Source: Mangrovibacterium diazotrophicum
GTDB taxonomy: Bacteria; Bacteroidota; Bacteroidia; Bacteroidales; Prolixibacteraceae
Assembly: GCF_003610535.1 (NCBI RefSeq)
Contig: NZ_RAPN01000001.1
Location: 558,001-622,000, forward strand
DNA length: 64,000 bases
Reading direction: 5' to 3'
The stretch's first letter is position 1. Each line of letters opens with the position of its first letter. Below the pieces are notes generated by a model that ran no database searches, was not told the origin of the DNA, and worked only from the letters and a program-made list of their open reading frames with translations. Made by a program: the position numbers and the translations under genes. Below are positions 50,258 to 59,948 of this stretch, in pieces.

Positions 50258-51487
50258 TCAAAACACCTCATTGATACCGAAATAGAAGCCACCGGCACCA
50301 TATTTGCCAAACGCGTAGTCGATCGCCAGATTCGCCCGCGACTTCTTGTTGATCATCACGCGAAGTCCCGTTCCGTAGGCATAATCCAGGTATTTAAAAA
50401 GATTGATGTCGGCGCCGCGGTTACTGGCGGTTGTGGTATTCAGGAAGACGACGCCACCAAATGTTTCCTTATTTTTCTGAAGCGGGAAACGGTACTCCAC
50501 CTCGCCGTACATCAGATCCTCCCCACGAAAACGCCCCTGTGTGTATGCCCTTCCCGACCGCCCAAACTGATCCCAGCCCAGCGCCGGCAAATCCATGTAC
50601 GGCACTTCTCCCGAAGTCACAAACCAGCCGTAAGTCCAGAAACCAATCAGGTGACGCGGACGCTGTTCATCCAGGTGGAGGTAATCGCGGTATTCGAGCC
50701 AAAGCATGGTCGAGCTCTTGTCGCTGCCGAAAAATTTCGGGTTCACCCTCAAATTGACATAGGCGTAGCGGCCGCTATACGGATTCACGGCATTATCGCG
50801 GCTATCCAACAGCGCATTCAGAGAAAGCCCCGACACCGTGTATTTTTCGGCCGAGAAACCCTTATTCGTTTGATAGGCATAATGGCTGGTGACTGTCGGT
50901 TCTTCGGAGTCCAAATCCAGCAAATTATCTTCTATTTGGGAATGAATGTCGAGGTGATAGCCCAACCCCAGAAAGTAGCGGGTATCCTCAATCCGTTTCA
51001 GCACGGTCTCGTGGAAGCGCAAATAATGAAAGTCCATCATCTGCGCATCGGGAATGGCTTTCGAAAACTGTCCTTCAGCGTATTCAATTCCGGTGCCAAC
51101 CGGTTTGCCCGATTGTGGCCCGGTTCCCAGTCCGTAGGTGGGTGCCGACGAAATAAAGTAGCGCCAGTCGCCCATCAGGTTCCAGCGGTCGCCATCCAGA
51201 AAAACATTGGTTTTTGCGGTAAACAGAAACTGATGTTTGGTGGTGTAAATTAACGTTCCCAAACCCGACGAAATACTGGTGCTATCCGGACTTCCCATAA
51301 ACCAGCTAGCACCGGGAGCCACTCCCAGCAGCCAGCCATTCGTTGGATTATAGGCAATAGCCGGTAGCGGTATGATGGAAAGGTTCTTTTCCGACTTGTC
51401 CTTTTTCTTTTTTTCGGTGTTCTTGTCTTTCGCCCATGCAACAGCGGTTGCCAACAGCAAAAGTACCAGTAGCGGTAGTTTTTTCAT
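50258..51487 (-). CDS. Omp85/BamA-TamA-type outer-membrane protein, second copy
   Basis: The start at MKKLPLLVLLLLATAVAW gives 409 residues with a signal peptide. The barrel shows the Omp85 features: GRSGRAYTQGRFRGEDLMYG (near residue 290; here AYTQGRFRG in the position of the RGY loop) and a terminal strand (GFYFGINEVF). It is related to the protein at 22807-23892 in layout and motif. POTRA domains are absent. A highly charged tract (NTEKKKKDKSEKN) follows the signal peptide. Its role is unknown; the sulfatase-cluster context suggests surface export or secretion. Confidence 0.82.
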   Translation of the reverse strand: MKKLPLLVLLLLATAVAWAKDKNTEKKKKDKSEKNLSIIPLPAIAYNPTNGWLLGVAPGASWFMGSPDSTSISSGLGTLIYTTKHQFLFTAKTNVFLDGDRWNLMGDWRYFISSAPTYGLGTGPQSGKPVGTGIEYAEGQFSKAIPDAQMMDFHYLRFHETVLKRIEDTRYFLGLGYHLDIHSQIEDNLLDLDSEEPTVTSHYAYQTNKGFSAEKYTVSGLSLNALLDSRDNAVNPYSGRYAYVNLRVNPKFFGSDKSSTMLWLEYRDYLHLDEQRPRHLIGFWTYGWFVTSGEVPYMDLPALGWDQFGRSGRAYTQGRFRGEDLMYGEVEYRFPLQKNKETFGGVVFLNTTTASNRGADINLFKYLDYAYGTGLRVMINKKSRANLAIDYAFGKYGAGGFYFGINEVF

Positions 51488-51705
51488 AAGCGGATTTTTG
51501 GGTTTTGGGATGAACCGACAACGGATGGAGACCCCAAAAACCGCTGCCTTTTCGAATCGCTTCTTTAAAGGTATGGAATTCAATCCGAACCGGCTTTCAA
51601 AAAAAACAACATAATTTAATTGAAATGCCGTTTTTAGTTTGAAGCCGGAGAAACCCTTTCAAAAATCCGCTTGCAAATTTGATATGCTGAAACTACCGGT
51701 TAGCA

Positions 51706-52644
51706 TCAATTGCCGCTAGCAGGCTTGGTGAAATGCTCCAAAAACATTTCGTTTACCGGAACTGCCAAACCGTGTTTTTTGCCCAGCGCCACAATTGTTC
51801 CGGCAAACAAATCCACCTCGGTTGGGCGTCCGGCTTTTACATCCTGCGCCATCGACGGGCTCTCGTCCGGGGACAGTGAATCGATAATCTTCAACCAATA
51901 GGCGATGTCGTCGCCGGAAATGCCTACACCTTCGCGCTGTCCCACTTCGATTACTTCCTCCATGGCGGCAAGCATCATTTCGCGGGGTTTTCCGGGTTGC
52001 TGAATGAGCTTATTCGTGGCATTGAAATAGCCGACAGTCTGGTTAACACCGACATTAATCATCAGCTTGCTCCACAATTTATCGTGCATCCGGTTGTTGA
52101 TTTCGTAAGGCAAGTCCACCTGATCGAAAAAGCTTTTGACCCGCTCCACCTTTACTGAGTTTTCGGTCGCATTCAATTCGCCAAAACAGAGTATTCCTTT
52201 GCTTTTGTAGCTCATTTGGTTGCCCACTTTGGCAGCTGTCATTCCCTGTGCCACGCTGTAAAGCAAATGCTCTTTACCGTACACCGCGCCGATCTCTTCC
52301 TCGCTGACTACTCCGTTCAACACCGAAAGAATGATAGTATCCGGACCAACATGGCCTTTGACCATCCGGATGGCTTCCGGCAACGTAGTATATTTCACGG
52401 CGAAGATGATTAAGTCAGCCGGTTCAACTTTTTCCTCCGGTGTTACATAGTTAAAATCGCAGGCTTTCCCATTACAAAAAATGCCTTCGCTTTTGTAGCG
52501 GTCAACACGATCCGAATCTGCAATGATGCGCAAATCATCGGCCGGCATTTTCCGTAAAAAATGTTCGCCGTAAAGGATACCCAAAGCACCTAAGCCAATA
52601 ATCGAAACTTTTTGAATTGGTTTATTCATTATCAAGATCTCCAT
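51706..52644 (-). CDS. Ketopantoate reductase family protein
   Basis: The 312-residue protein (or 307, if MNKPIQKVSI at 52629 is used) has the N-terminal dinucleotide motif IIGLGALGILYGEHF, followed by FAVKYTTLPEAIRMV and the PanE/ApbA C-terminal dimer helices (KLWSKLMINVGVNQTVGYFN). It reduces 2-ketopantoate or a related 2-keto acid with NADPH. It sits alone between the sulfatase cluster and the ABC operon, with no pan gene nearby, so a different keto-acid substrate remains possible. Confidence 0.85.
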   Translation of the reverse strand: MEILIMNKPIQKVSIIGLGALGILYGEHFLRKMPADDLRIIADSDRVDRYKSEGIFCNGKACDFNYVTPEEKVEPADLIIFAVKYTTLPEAIRMVKGHVGPDTIILSVLNGVVSEEEIGAVYGKEHLLYSVAQGMTAAKVGNQMSYKSKGILCFGELNATENSVKVERVKSFFDQVDLPYEINNRMHDKLWSKLMINVGVNQTVGYFNATNKLIQQPGKPREMMLAAMEEVIEVGQREGVGISGDDIAYWLKIIDSLSPDESPSMAQDVKAGRPTEVDLFAGTIVALGKKHGLAVPVNEMFLEHFTKPASGN

Positions 52645-52844
52645 TCCTATAAATTAGAAGTTCGGTGCAAGGAAAGTCGTTTGGATGACTGATTCAATCA
52701 GTTCGACCGTAAATTTAGCAAAATCGTAGGTTCGAGAGATACATCAGAAGCGATGACTAGCCCAATAAACACAGGCTTAATATTTGAATTGGCAGCTTCT
52801 TCCAAAAACAAGTCAGGGAATGGCATAAAACGCCCCAAACACCG

Positions 52845-53468
52845 CTAGAAGATTGTTAACTCATCAAAATGAATGTAGATTTTACCGGTGACCAGTTTGG
52901 TCGAGTCTGCACGTTCAATCTGATCCGACTTTCCCAGAAATTTCAGGGGCACCGAAAACTTACTGGTCTCGAAAGCGACTTCTGTCTCCGAAGGGAATTT
53001 ATCTTCTAAATAAGTGTGATTTAAGGTGAAAATGCCGGCATCGCGGGTAGTCAGCACCACCTGGTCAATGCGCGGCTCGTTTTTATTGATTTGCAAATCA
53101 GCCGTTACCCAATCGCTTTTAGCATCTAGCGAAACCAACTTGTATAAATGCTCCTCGCCGCTTTCTCCCATGTCAATCCAATGAACTTCCAAGCTCAGCA
53201 AGTCGTTAAACTGGCGCATCAGCCCTTTCTTTGGTAACAGAATGAGTCCTTCCCCTTTTATCTTGGGTGCTTTCCCGTTCTCCCCTTTTATCTCGATGGT
53301 TTTATCGGGAGCCTTTATTCCGGGAACATCCACTCGAAGCGTCACCACTGCTTCAAAACCATTGGGCATTGCATAACGCTGCTTCAGCTGCTCCAACACA
53401 TCCGGTTGTGCGAAGGCCGCTAAACTGCAGTTAAAAAGCAGAAATATAAATAGAAGATATTTGATCAT
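52845..53468 (-). CDS. Secreted LolA-like protein of the ABC operon
   Basis: The 207-residue protein has a signal peptide (SLAAFAQ). The mature part has a LolA-like open beta-barrel pattern with repeated strands (MPNGFEAVVTLRVDVPG; RQFNDLLSLEVHWIDMG) and an end rich in aliphatic strands. A carrier of lipids or lipoproteins is possible, but LolA homology is only suggested by pattern. The ATG overlaps the stop of the permease gene (53465-53468), so the two are translationally coupled. Confidence 0.55.
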   Translation of the reverse strand: MIKYLLFIFLLFNCSLAAFAQPDVLEQLKQRYAMPNGFEAVVTLRVDVPGIKAPDKTIEIKGENGKAPKIKGEGLILLPKKGLMRQFNDLLSLEVHWIDMGESGEEHLYKLVSLDAKSDWVTADLQINKNEPRIDQVVLTTRDAGIFTLNHTYLEDKFPSETEVAFETSKFSVPLKFLGKSDQIERADSTKLVTGKIYIHFDELTIF

Positions 53469-54301
53469 TCGGTAATTTTTAGTCGGTTAAAACGCCAAAT
53501 TGAAACCACGATACAAAGCAGGGAAAACAAGACCAACCAGGACGCCGCGAATACAATATTTGCCCAATCGGGCGTGGTGTAAAAGAACAGTTGCCATTGT
53601 GCCAGCTGATAAGTAATCAGGAAATTCTCCCAGCCGTGAAACAGCCCGGACGCCAGGGTTTGCAACAAGGTGCTGATGACGATCGCCCCCAAAGTAATGA
53701 GGATGGTAACCAGCGACCGCCGCGTAAAAAAGCTAACCGTAACTGAGAAAACAGCCAAAGCGCTCATTCCCAGAAATCCGAAGGCAAAAGCAGCCACAAA
53801 ACGCCAGGGCAACACCGATTCTTCCAAAATCTGCAGGCCATTAAACAGCACAACAAGATCGCCACCACCAAACAACGAGAAGCTCGGCAGAACAGTAAGC
53901 AACGACCAAAACAGCACAAACAAAAACACAAAAGCGATGGCGGTAAGATGTTTTGCCAGCACGAGCGACGAGCGCCGGATTGGACGAGTTATAATCAGCC
54001 GAATCGTGCCGCTTTCCAGTTCCGAACTAAATAAATCGCCGGTAACGATAATTATTAAAATGGGCACATGAATCCAAAGCGTGTTCAGCGTAAAATAAAT
54101 GACCAGCCAGGCATTCAGCAAACGACCTTCGAGAACGAAATTTGCTTTCAACGCTTGTAAAAGGTAATCGATCGCAACTTCGCCTTCGCTTTTTAGTCCC
54201 CAAAAAATGAGTAGAACAAGTACGCCAACCAGCGCCATGCTCAGGTATGTGCGAGGTTTGTAGAGCAATTTGTGCAGTTCAAAATTAAGCAGTCGCATCA
54301 T
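53465..54301 (-). CDS. ABC-2-type transporter permease
   Basis: The 278-residue protein (a second ATG at 54298) has six membrane segments and the ABC-2/CcmB-like cytoplasmic motif ELESGTIRLIITRPIRRSSL between segments 2 and 3. It pairs with the ATPase gene directly upstream, overlapping it by 17 bases. Together they form an exporter of an unknown substrate, in the style of gliding or antibiotic exporters of Bacteroidota. The LolA-like gene follows on the same transcript. Confidence 0.87.
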   Translation of the reverse strand: MMRLLNFELHKLLYKPRTYLSMALVGVLVLLIFWGLKSEGEVAIDYLLQALKANFVLEGRLLNAWLVIYFTLNTLWIHVPILIIIVTGDLFSSELESGTIRLIITRPIRRSSLVLAKHLTAIAFVFLFVLFWSLLTVLPSFSLFGGGDLVVLFNGLQILEESVLPWRFVAAFAFGFLGMSALAVFSVTVSFFTRRSLVTILITLGAIVISTLLQTLASGLFHGWENFLITYQLAQWQLFFYTTPDWANIVFAASWLVLFSLLCIVVSIWRFNRLKITE

Positions 54302-55163
54302 TGGCTATTTCCATGTATTTATCGTGAAGAATACTTGAGCGTTCAATTTTGAAAGGAACCAATCCGGCAGCGGTTAGTTGAAGAAGCAACGACTCCGTCT
54401 CGGCAATTGTAGCATTAAGCTCCAATCTGTTATCCACCCGTCCCAATTGTCCAAAATCTGACGGCAATTGAGGCGGTAGTTCCCGAAAATGCATCCGAAC
54501 ATGCTGCCGATTGCTGTTCACCACATCCATGGTTCCTGACAACTGGACTTTCCCTTTATTCAGCAGCACAAAACGATCAGCAACGGTCTCCATATCAGCC
54601 AGCAGGTGCGTAGAAAGAACGATGCCTTTGCCCGCCTTTTTCAGGTCCAACAAAAGTTCCAACATCTGATCTTTTACTTCCGGATCGAGGCCGTTGAAGG
54701 GTTCATCCAGTATCAGAAACGGACGGTCGTCGGCCAAAATCTGGGCGATTCCCAAGCGCTGTTTCATGCCCCGCGAGTACTGTTGCACTTTTTTATGGGC
54801 ATCCCGGCTCAAGCCAACCCGTTCGAGCAATTCGTCGACATGCGCTTTTGCACCGGTTAAGCCATTCAGCAGTTGCAGGTTTTTCCGGCCGCTCAGGTAG
54901 CCGTAAAAATCGGGTGACTCGAGCAAATAACTGCAATAATCCCGCAAGCCTGCAAAGTTGGCCAGCTTTCGGTCATCTACAAACACCTGTCCATGGTCAG
55001 CCCGAACCAAACCGGAGAGAATTCGGAAAGTAGAACTTTTGCCAGCGCCATTTGGTCCAATTAAGGCCGTAATCTCCCCAGATTCCAGTTGCAGTTCAAC
55101 CCCATCCAGAATCTTTCGTCGTCCGTAGTGTAAATTGATGTTTTGTGCTTTGATAGTCGTCAC
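54285..55163 (-). CDS. ABC transporter ATPase of the ABC-2 system
   Basis: The reading frame extends far upstream, but the better start is a GTG at 55163 (MTTIKAQNINLHYGRRKI), giving 292 residues. Walker A is ALIGPNGAGKSS, the signature is QYSRGMKQRLGIAQIL, and Walker B is FLILDEPFNGLDPE. The C-terminal 80 residues form the usual regulatory extension of ABC-2 ATPases. The GTG overlaps the stop codon of the upstream gene (GTGA), indicating coupled translation. It supplies energy to the permease at 53465-54301. Confidence 0.88.
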   Translation of the reverse strand: MTTIKAQNINLHYGRRKILDGVELQLESGEITALIGPNGAGKSSTFRILSGLVRADHGQVFVDDRKLANFAGLRDYCSYLLESPDFYGYLSGRKNLQLLNGLTGAKAHVDELLERVGLSRDAHKKVQQYSRGMKQRLGIAQILADDRPFLILDEPFNGLDPEVKDQMLELLLDLKKAGKGIVLSTHLLADMETVADRFVLLNKGKVQLSGTMDVVNSNRQHVRMHFRELPPQLPSDFGQLGRVDNRLELNATIAETESLLLQLTAAGLVPFKIERSSILHDKYMEIANDATA

Positions 55164-55684
55164 CAGTGAAAATATTTGCTTGGATAATAATGAACGAAAA
55201 ACGTGGTTGCCCAATACCCCTTGGTCAGCAACAAACCGGGCTTTTTTAAAATCGGTGTCGGTAGAATATGATACCAACGATAGCCCAGCTTTTTGAAATA
55301 TTTTTGAGTTTGCTCTGCGTAACTCAATTGTTTCGCCGCTTCCCAAACGGCATCGCGCTGGCAACGCGAATGCGAAAACGGCCCCAGCAGTAAAGCTCGG
55401 AATCCGTGCAGATACAATAAATCTTTCACTTGCTTGTAGTTTTGATAGCGACTATAGGCGTCCAGTTGGGTGGTCACGACTAAAGTTGCAAAAAGCAAGG
55501 TCGGCAGAATATGCCAACTCCAATACCAATGTTCTGCCTGTAACAAACGTTTCAAAAAGACCGAGGTCAAAAATAAACTGATCAGGCAAAAGAGATGGAG
55601 CATCCGCCCGGCATTCAGAAAAGACAGGATCTTTCTGAATAAAACATACGAAATGGGGACACCAGGTTGTTCTTGCTTAAACAT
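55160..55684 (-). CDS. Membrane protein at the head of the ABC-2 operon
   Basis: The start at MFKQEQPGVPISYVLFRK gives 174 residues; the frame is open further upstream. Two membrane helices are predicted (about 28-46 and 58-74). The cytoplasmic part has an unusual aromatic, basic end (GYRWYHILPTPILKKPG; ATTFFVHYYPSKYFHW). I do not recognise a family. Its stop overlaps the GTG of the ATPase gene, so it belongs to the same operon and may be an accessory subunit. Confidence 0.6.
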   Translation of the reverse strand: MFKQEQPGVPISYVLFRKILSFLNAGRMLHLFCLISLFLTSVFLKRLLQAEHWYWSWHILPTLLFATLVVTTQLDAYSRYQNYKQVKDLLYLHGFRALLLGPFSHSRCQRDAVWEAAKQLSYAEQTQKYFKKLGYRWYHILPTPILKKPGLLLTKGYWATTFFVHYYPSKYFHW

Positions 55685-55864
55685 GGTAAATTTCGAATCG
55701 CTTTGGTTTAAGATCGCAGTAACTAAGTCTCGCAAAAAAAAGATAAACCATTTACCGCTCTTAAACAATAATTCCGCAGAGAACTATATCAGCCATTGTT
55801 CTTTTTGTCTCAATAATCTTTTCGTTGTTCAGTTACAAAACATTTATTGGAATGTGGCGGGTAT

Positions 55865-55893
55865 AAAAAAACCCCTATCCTCGCGGACAGGGG
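55865..55893 (-). terminator. Terminator of the haem operon
   Basis: CCCCTATCC (55872-55880) and GGACAGGGG (55885-55893) close a 4-base loop. On the minus strand the stem is followed by TTTTTTT. It lies 45 bases after the hemF stop. Confidence 0.88.
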
Positions 55894-55937
55894 CATCGAT
55901 TGATTGCAGATCGGTAGTTTTAGCACGTGGGAAGGGA

Positions 55938-56834
55938 CTAAAACGAGATCCAATCGATATCTTTCTTCAATAGATTCAAAGTTTCTTCTTCACGCGAACC
56001 GGCTTCCGGCTTGTAGTCGTAAGTCCACGATGCCATTGGCGGCATGCTCAGAAAAATCGACTCTGTTCGGCCGTTCGATTCCAACCCAAATTTGGTACCA
56101 CGATCGTACAACAGGTTGAACTCGACGTACCGGCCTCTTCGCAGGTACTGCCACTTTTTTTCGCTCTCGGTGAACGCTTTATCGCGATTGGCGTTCAGCA
56201 ACTGCACGTAAATACGCGGATATGCTAAAGCTAAGTCCTTGGTATAAGCAAACAACTGCTCAAAATCCGAATCGCTTGCAGCCGGCTTATGATCAAAAAA
56301 GATACCACCAACGCCTCTTGTTTCAGCACGATGTTTCAAATAAAAATAGTCGTCGGCCCATTTCTTAAAATTCGGATAATAATCGGCGTCGAAGCGATCG
56401 CAAACTGTTTTTAGTTCGCGGTGAAACCAAGTGGCTTCCTTTTTATCGACATAATGAGGAGTCAGATCGATACCGCCACCAAACCAGGCAACGCCCGAAC
56501 TGAGTTCGAAATAACGGACATTCATGTGAGTGATTGGCGCATGCGGGTTTCTGGGATGAATGATCGACGAGATTCCACTGGCAAAATATTCCTGTCCCTC
56601 ATCGATGTTCAATGCCTTGCGCATGCTCTCGCTCACCGGACCATTCACCGCAGAGAAGTTCACCGCTGCCTTTTCGATCGCGTGTCCGTCCTCGAAAACC
56701 ATGGTAAAACCTTCGCCAATTTCCTTTGTCCAATGGTCGGTCATAAATTTGGAGCCACCATCTGCTTGCTCCAAAATACTACATATTTTTTGCTGTAAAG
56801 CACGGTAATCCGCTGCTACTTTGTCTTTTCTCAT
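55938..56834 (-). CDS. hemF: Oxygen-dependent coproporphyrinogen III oxidase HemF
   Basis: The 298-residue protein has the HemF family patterns GEGFTMVFEDGHAIEKAAVN, then PITHMNVRYFELSSGVAWFG, ETRGVGGIFFDHKP and YVEFNLLYDRGTKFGLESNG. It oxidatively decarboxylates two propionates of coproporphyrinogen III to give protoporphyrinogen IX, using oxygen. Length is normal for the family. It is the last gene of the hem cluster, 8 bases after hemG. Having it together with hemN (58201-59577) means one step can run with or without oxygen. Confidence 0.95.
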   Translation of the reverse strand: MRKDKVAADYRALQQKICSILEQADGGSKFMTDHWTKEIGEGFTMVFEDGHAIEKAAVNFSAVNGPVSESMRKALNIDEGQEYFASGISSIIHPRNPHAPITHMNVRYFELSSGVAWFGGGIDLTPHYVDKKEATWFHRELKTVCDRFDADYYPNFKKWADDYFYLKHRAETRGVGGIFFDHKPAASDSDFEQLFAYTKDLALAYPRIYVQLLNANRDKAFTESEKKWQYLRRGRYVEFNLLYDRGTKFGLESNGRTESIFLSMPPMASWTYDYKPEAGSREEETLNLLKKDIDWISF

Positions 56835-56842
56835 CGTCCTGT

Positions 56843-58201
56843 TTACACCTTTTTGCTGACTAGAACAGCCATTTCGCGACCTTGTTTAATCCGGTCCGCC
56901 ATTCCAATACCATCACGCAGATTGCCAGCCAAATAAAGCCCCGGGAACTGATTCTCCAGTTTTTCCACCGCTTTCAACTTGGCTTCCGACTCAACGCCGT
57001 ATTGCGGAATTGCATGCTGGTATCGGTTAATAACGATCAAATCCGGATTCCATTTTGTGAGCCCCAACATTTCTTTTAGTTCAGCCTCAACAACAGCCTT
57101 TAACTCGTCATCGCTTAATTTCACCATCTCCGGTTTACGTACTCCTCCCAAGAAAGTTGAAATCAGGGCCCCACCCTCCGGGGCACGTCCTTTCAGAAAA
57201 GATGACAGGAACAAAGCACCCAGCACGCGGCGATTCTCGCAAAACGGCACCAATCCACCAAAGGCCTTGAGTTCCGTTCCTTCCCATTGGCGAAATCCAA
57301 CCGACACCTGTACAACCTTGGCATAAGGCAATTCGGTGATATCAGCCAGATCTTGTGCAGGTAAAAAAGGAAATATTTCAGGTAAGGCCCAGGCACCAAT
57401 TGTTGAAATAACCCGATCGAACGGCAACTCCACCTGATTGCCGTATGATAGCGAATAGCCCGATTTGGCTTGTTTAATTTGAATATTATGTGCGTTTAGA
57501 ATGACGTTCTCTGCTCCGATTTTCTGCACCAAAGCATCAATCAATGTTGAAAGTCCACCCTGCATGGAAAACACCTCGCGAGTCGCTTTCTTATCACGAT
57601 CCGATTTGGGTTCTTTGGCTTTCTTCATGCTGCCGCCAATAAAACTGCCGTAGTTCTGCTCCAAATTGTAAAGTTTGGGCAAAGCGTATTTGGTAACCAG
57701 TTTTTCCGGGTCGCCCGAATAAATTCCGAGGATGAACGGATCAACAGCATATTTCAGAAAGCTTTTTCCCATCCGGCGACGTACAAGGTCGGCCAGCGAT
57801 TCGTTGGGATCAGTTCCCGGTTTACGGAAAGGCTCTCCCAATAGACGAAGCTTGTCGCCAAAGGTAAACAGCGGTGTCGTTACGCCACCAATCAAGCCGG
57901 AAGGCAGTGCCACCCAGCGGCCTCCTTTCCAGATCCAGCGGTATTTGGCATCTTCATCTGCAATTTCCAACCGACAAAGATCACTCAATTCTTCAATCAA
58001 CTCCGCGGCTTCGGGCGATCCCAAAACCCCGGTACTCGGGCCATTCTCATATACAAAGTCATCTTCGCGACAGGTCTGAATGACTCCGCCTGCACGATCA
58101 GCTTTTTCAAAAACCGTTACATCAACACCTTGTTTTCGCAAGTAATACGCCGTGGTTAAGCCCGTAAGTCCGGCTCCAATAACAGCAACTTTTTGACTCA
58201 T
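56843..58201 (-). CDS. hemG: Protoporphyrinogen oxidase (HemG/HemY family)
   Basis: The 452-residue flavoprotein starts with an FAD-binding motif [20 protein letters not shown] and GGVIQT, and keeps the monoamine-oxidase-like C-terminal motif [20 protein letters not shown]. It is the oxygen-dependent HemY-type enzyme (often named HemG) that makes protoporphyrin IX, or possibly coproporphyrin III in some lineages. The ATG overlaps the hemN stop by one base. Codon and length features are normal. Confidence 0.92.
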   Translation of the reverse strand: MSQKVAVIGAGLTGLTTAYYLRKQGVDVTVFEKADRAGGVIQTCREDDFVYENGPSTGVLGSPEAAELIEELSDLCRLEIADEDAKYRWIWKGGRWVALPSGLIGGVTTPLFTFGDKLRLLGEPFRKPGTDPNESLADLVRRRMGKSFLKYAVDPFILGIYSGDPEKLVTKYALPKLYNLEQNYGSFIGGSMKKAKEPKSDRDKKATREVFSMQGGLSTLIDALVQKIGAENVILNAHNIQIKQAKSGYSLSYGNQVELPFDRVISTIGAWALPEIFPFLPAQDLADITELPYAKVVQVSVGFRQWEGTELKAFGGLVPFCENRRVLGALFLSSFLKGRAPEGGALISTFLGGVRKPEMVKLSDDELKAVVEAELKEMLGLTKWNPDLIVINRYQHAIPQYGVESEAKLKAVEKLENQFPGLYLAGNLRDGIGMADRIKQGREMAVLVSKKV

Positions 58202-59577
58202 CAGACTGATTTTGAAAATTTGCGATTCGGATCACCAACGTGGATATCGAAAATGGCGGCAATGTTCCGCAATACGAAGCGTCCCAGGTCGTAGATAATA
58301 ATTTCGTCGTCGTTGTATTCGAGCAGATTGTCAGCTACAAACGGATCGAGTTTCTCATTACTGAAATTCAGCAGTTTTTTGATCTCTTTCGGATCCTGGT
58401 TAAAATAGGCCCCAATCTTCGTCCACGACAAATATTGATTACACATAATTTCGTTGATGATCTGGCGAATAACTTTCTCGGTCGGTGTCAGCGAATAGCC
58501 TTTCACCACAAGGAATTCACCTTTATCAATGTATTCGAGGTATTCTTTCACAGTGCGGGCATTTTGTGCATAAACGTTCTCCAACTGGCTAATTCCGGTT
58601 ACGCCGAAAGCATAAACCTGCCCGGTCGTTTCGCGGGTACAATAGCCTTGGAAATTTCGGTGCAATGTGCGTGTTTGCAGAGCTTTGCTCATATCATCCT
58701 CAGGACGGGCATAGTGATCCAAACCGATCGGCACATAGCCCGCGGCTTTCATCTGCGCCCAGGAAGTTTCAAACATTTTCACTTTCTCATCAGCTGAAGG
58801 CAAACCATACTCTTCCAGCTTTTGCTGCGCTTTTTTCACCCAAGGCACGTGTGCGTAGGAAAATGTCACCAAACGATCCGGCGATATCTCAATCGCACGG
58901 GCAATTGTTTGAGAGAATGATTCACCGGTTTGAAACGGTAAACCATAAATAAAGTCGAGGTTGACAGACATGCCCGGATGCGATTTGATCATCTTAACAA
59001 GATCTTCAATTGGAATGACGGGCACTTCGCGATGCACTGCATTCAGCACATCCTCGCGAAAGTCCTGCACGCCCATACTAATGCGGTTAAACCCGAACGA
59101 AGCCAAATCGGCAATGTACATTTCATCCAGCGAAGCAGGGTTGCATTCAATGGCAATTTCCGGTTTGTCGATAAACTCGAACTCAGAAGTCAGAATGTCC
59201 ATGATTTCGCCGATTTGTGACGACGGCAACGCGTTCGGCGTTCCTCCGCCCCAATGAATCTGCGAAACTTTCCGGCTTTTGTCCAGCAGTGGACGAATCA
59301 TGCGAATTTCTTTTTTCAACGCATCAACATAACTACGCATGAGCTCACGATCGCGCGTGATGTGCGTGTTACAGCCACAATACAGGCAAAGCTGGGTGCA
59401 AAACGGAACGTGTATGTAAATGGATATATTCTCCGGTTTTTCCCCGTTCGATTGCTCCACCGCTTTCAGGTAATCGGCTGTGCCAAAAGAATCTTCAAAA
59501 AAGTTAGCAGGCGGATAACTGGTATACCGGGGCACCGGAACATTATATTTCTCAATCAGGTCGACAGGTATCTTCAT
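58201..59577 (-). CDS. hemN: Oxygen-independent coproporphyrinogen III oxidase HemN
   Basis: The 458-residue radical-SAM enzyme has the cluster motif [16 protein letters not shown] (Cys residues at about 57, 61, 64 and 66), the SAM-binding pattern WGGGTPNAL and the HemN-type C-terminal domain ([31 protein letters not shown]). It converts coproporphyrinogen III to protoporphyrinogen IX without oxygen. It leads the hem cluster and overlaps hemG by one base. Confidence 0.95.
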   Translation of the reverse strand: MKIPVDLIEKYNVPVPRYTSYPPANFFEDSFGTADYLKAVEQSNGEKPENISIYIHVPFCTQLCLYCGCNTHITRDRELMRSYVDALKKEIRMIRPLLDKSRKVSQIHWGGGTPNALPSSQIGEIMDILTSEFEFIDKPEIAIECNPASLDEMYIADLASFGFNRISMGVQDFREDVLNAVHREVPVIPIEDLVKMIKSHPGMSVNLDFIYGLPFQTGESFSQTIARAIEISPDRLVTFSYAHVPWVKKAQQKLEEYGLPSADEKVKMFETSWAQMKAAGYVPIGLDHYARPEDDMSKALQTRTLHRNFQGYCTRETTGQVYAFGVTGISQLENVYAQNARTVKEYLEYIDKGEFLVVKGYSLTPTEKVIRQIINEIMCNQYLSWTKIGAYFNQDPKEIKKLLNFSNEKLDPFVADNLLEYNDDEIIIYDLGRFVLRNIAAIFDIHVGDPNRKFSKSV

Positions 59578-59948
59578 AATTTGTCAAATTAAATAGGCTT
59601 AAATCTCCGCAAACGCATAAACAGCAAGCGAAATGCGGTAGTTAGGCTGTTCTGAATGGGCTTAAAAATAGGAAAAATAAAAGAGACAGGGAAAGACTTT
59701 ACTGAAGATAAAAATTGAGATGAATCAAGCTTTTTAGCCCAAAATAAAAACTATTGCGGCACAGAATTATGAAGATCAAGACCGATGACAAACACTTATG
59801 ATCCAAATACTGACGGGTTGTATCATTTTTATTGCGCCATTCGTCACAATAAGCAGACTCTAAAAGAGAGGCGGACTATTCAACAGAGAACATGTGCTTT
59901 CTAAATTATCAAAAAGTAGTGTATCCTAATGTTTGATTCTGAATTGAC
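59578..59948. other. Intergenic region, 371 bases
   Basis: This is AT-rich DNA between two minus-strand genes. I see no gene, strong hairpin, or complete promoter. A TATGCGTTTG near the haem operon is a poor match to the -7 consensus because of its spacing. Confidence 0.45.

Noticed and set aside
50129-51253. A 374-codon open frame on the plus strand
   Set aside because: It runs opposite the Omp85-type gene, whose signal peptide, barrel pattern and terminal strand are clear. The plus-strand product shows no recognisable protein features.
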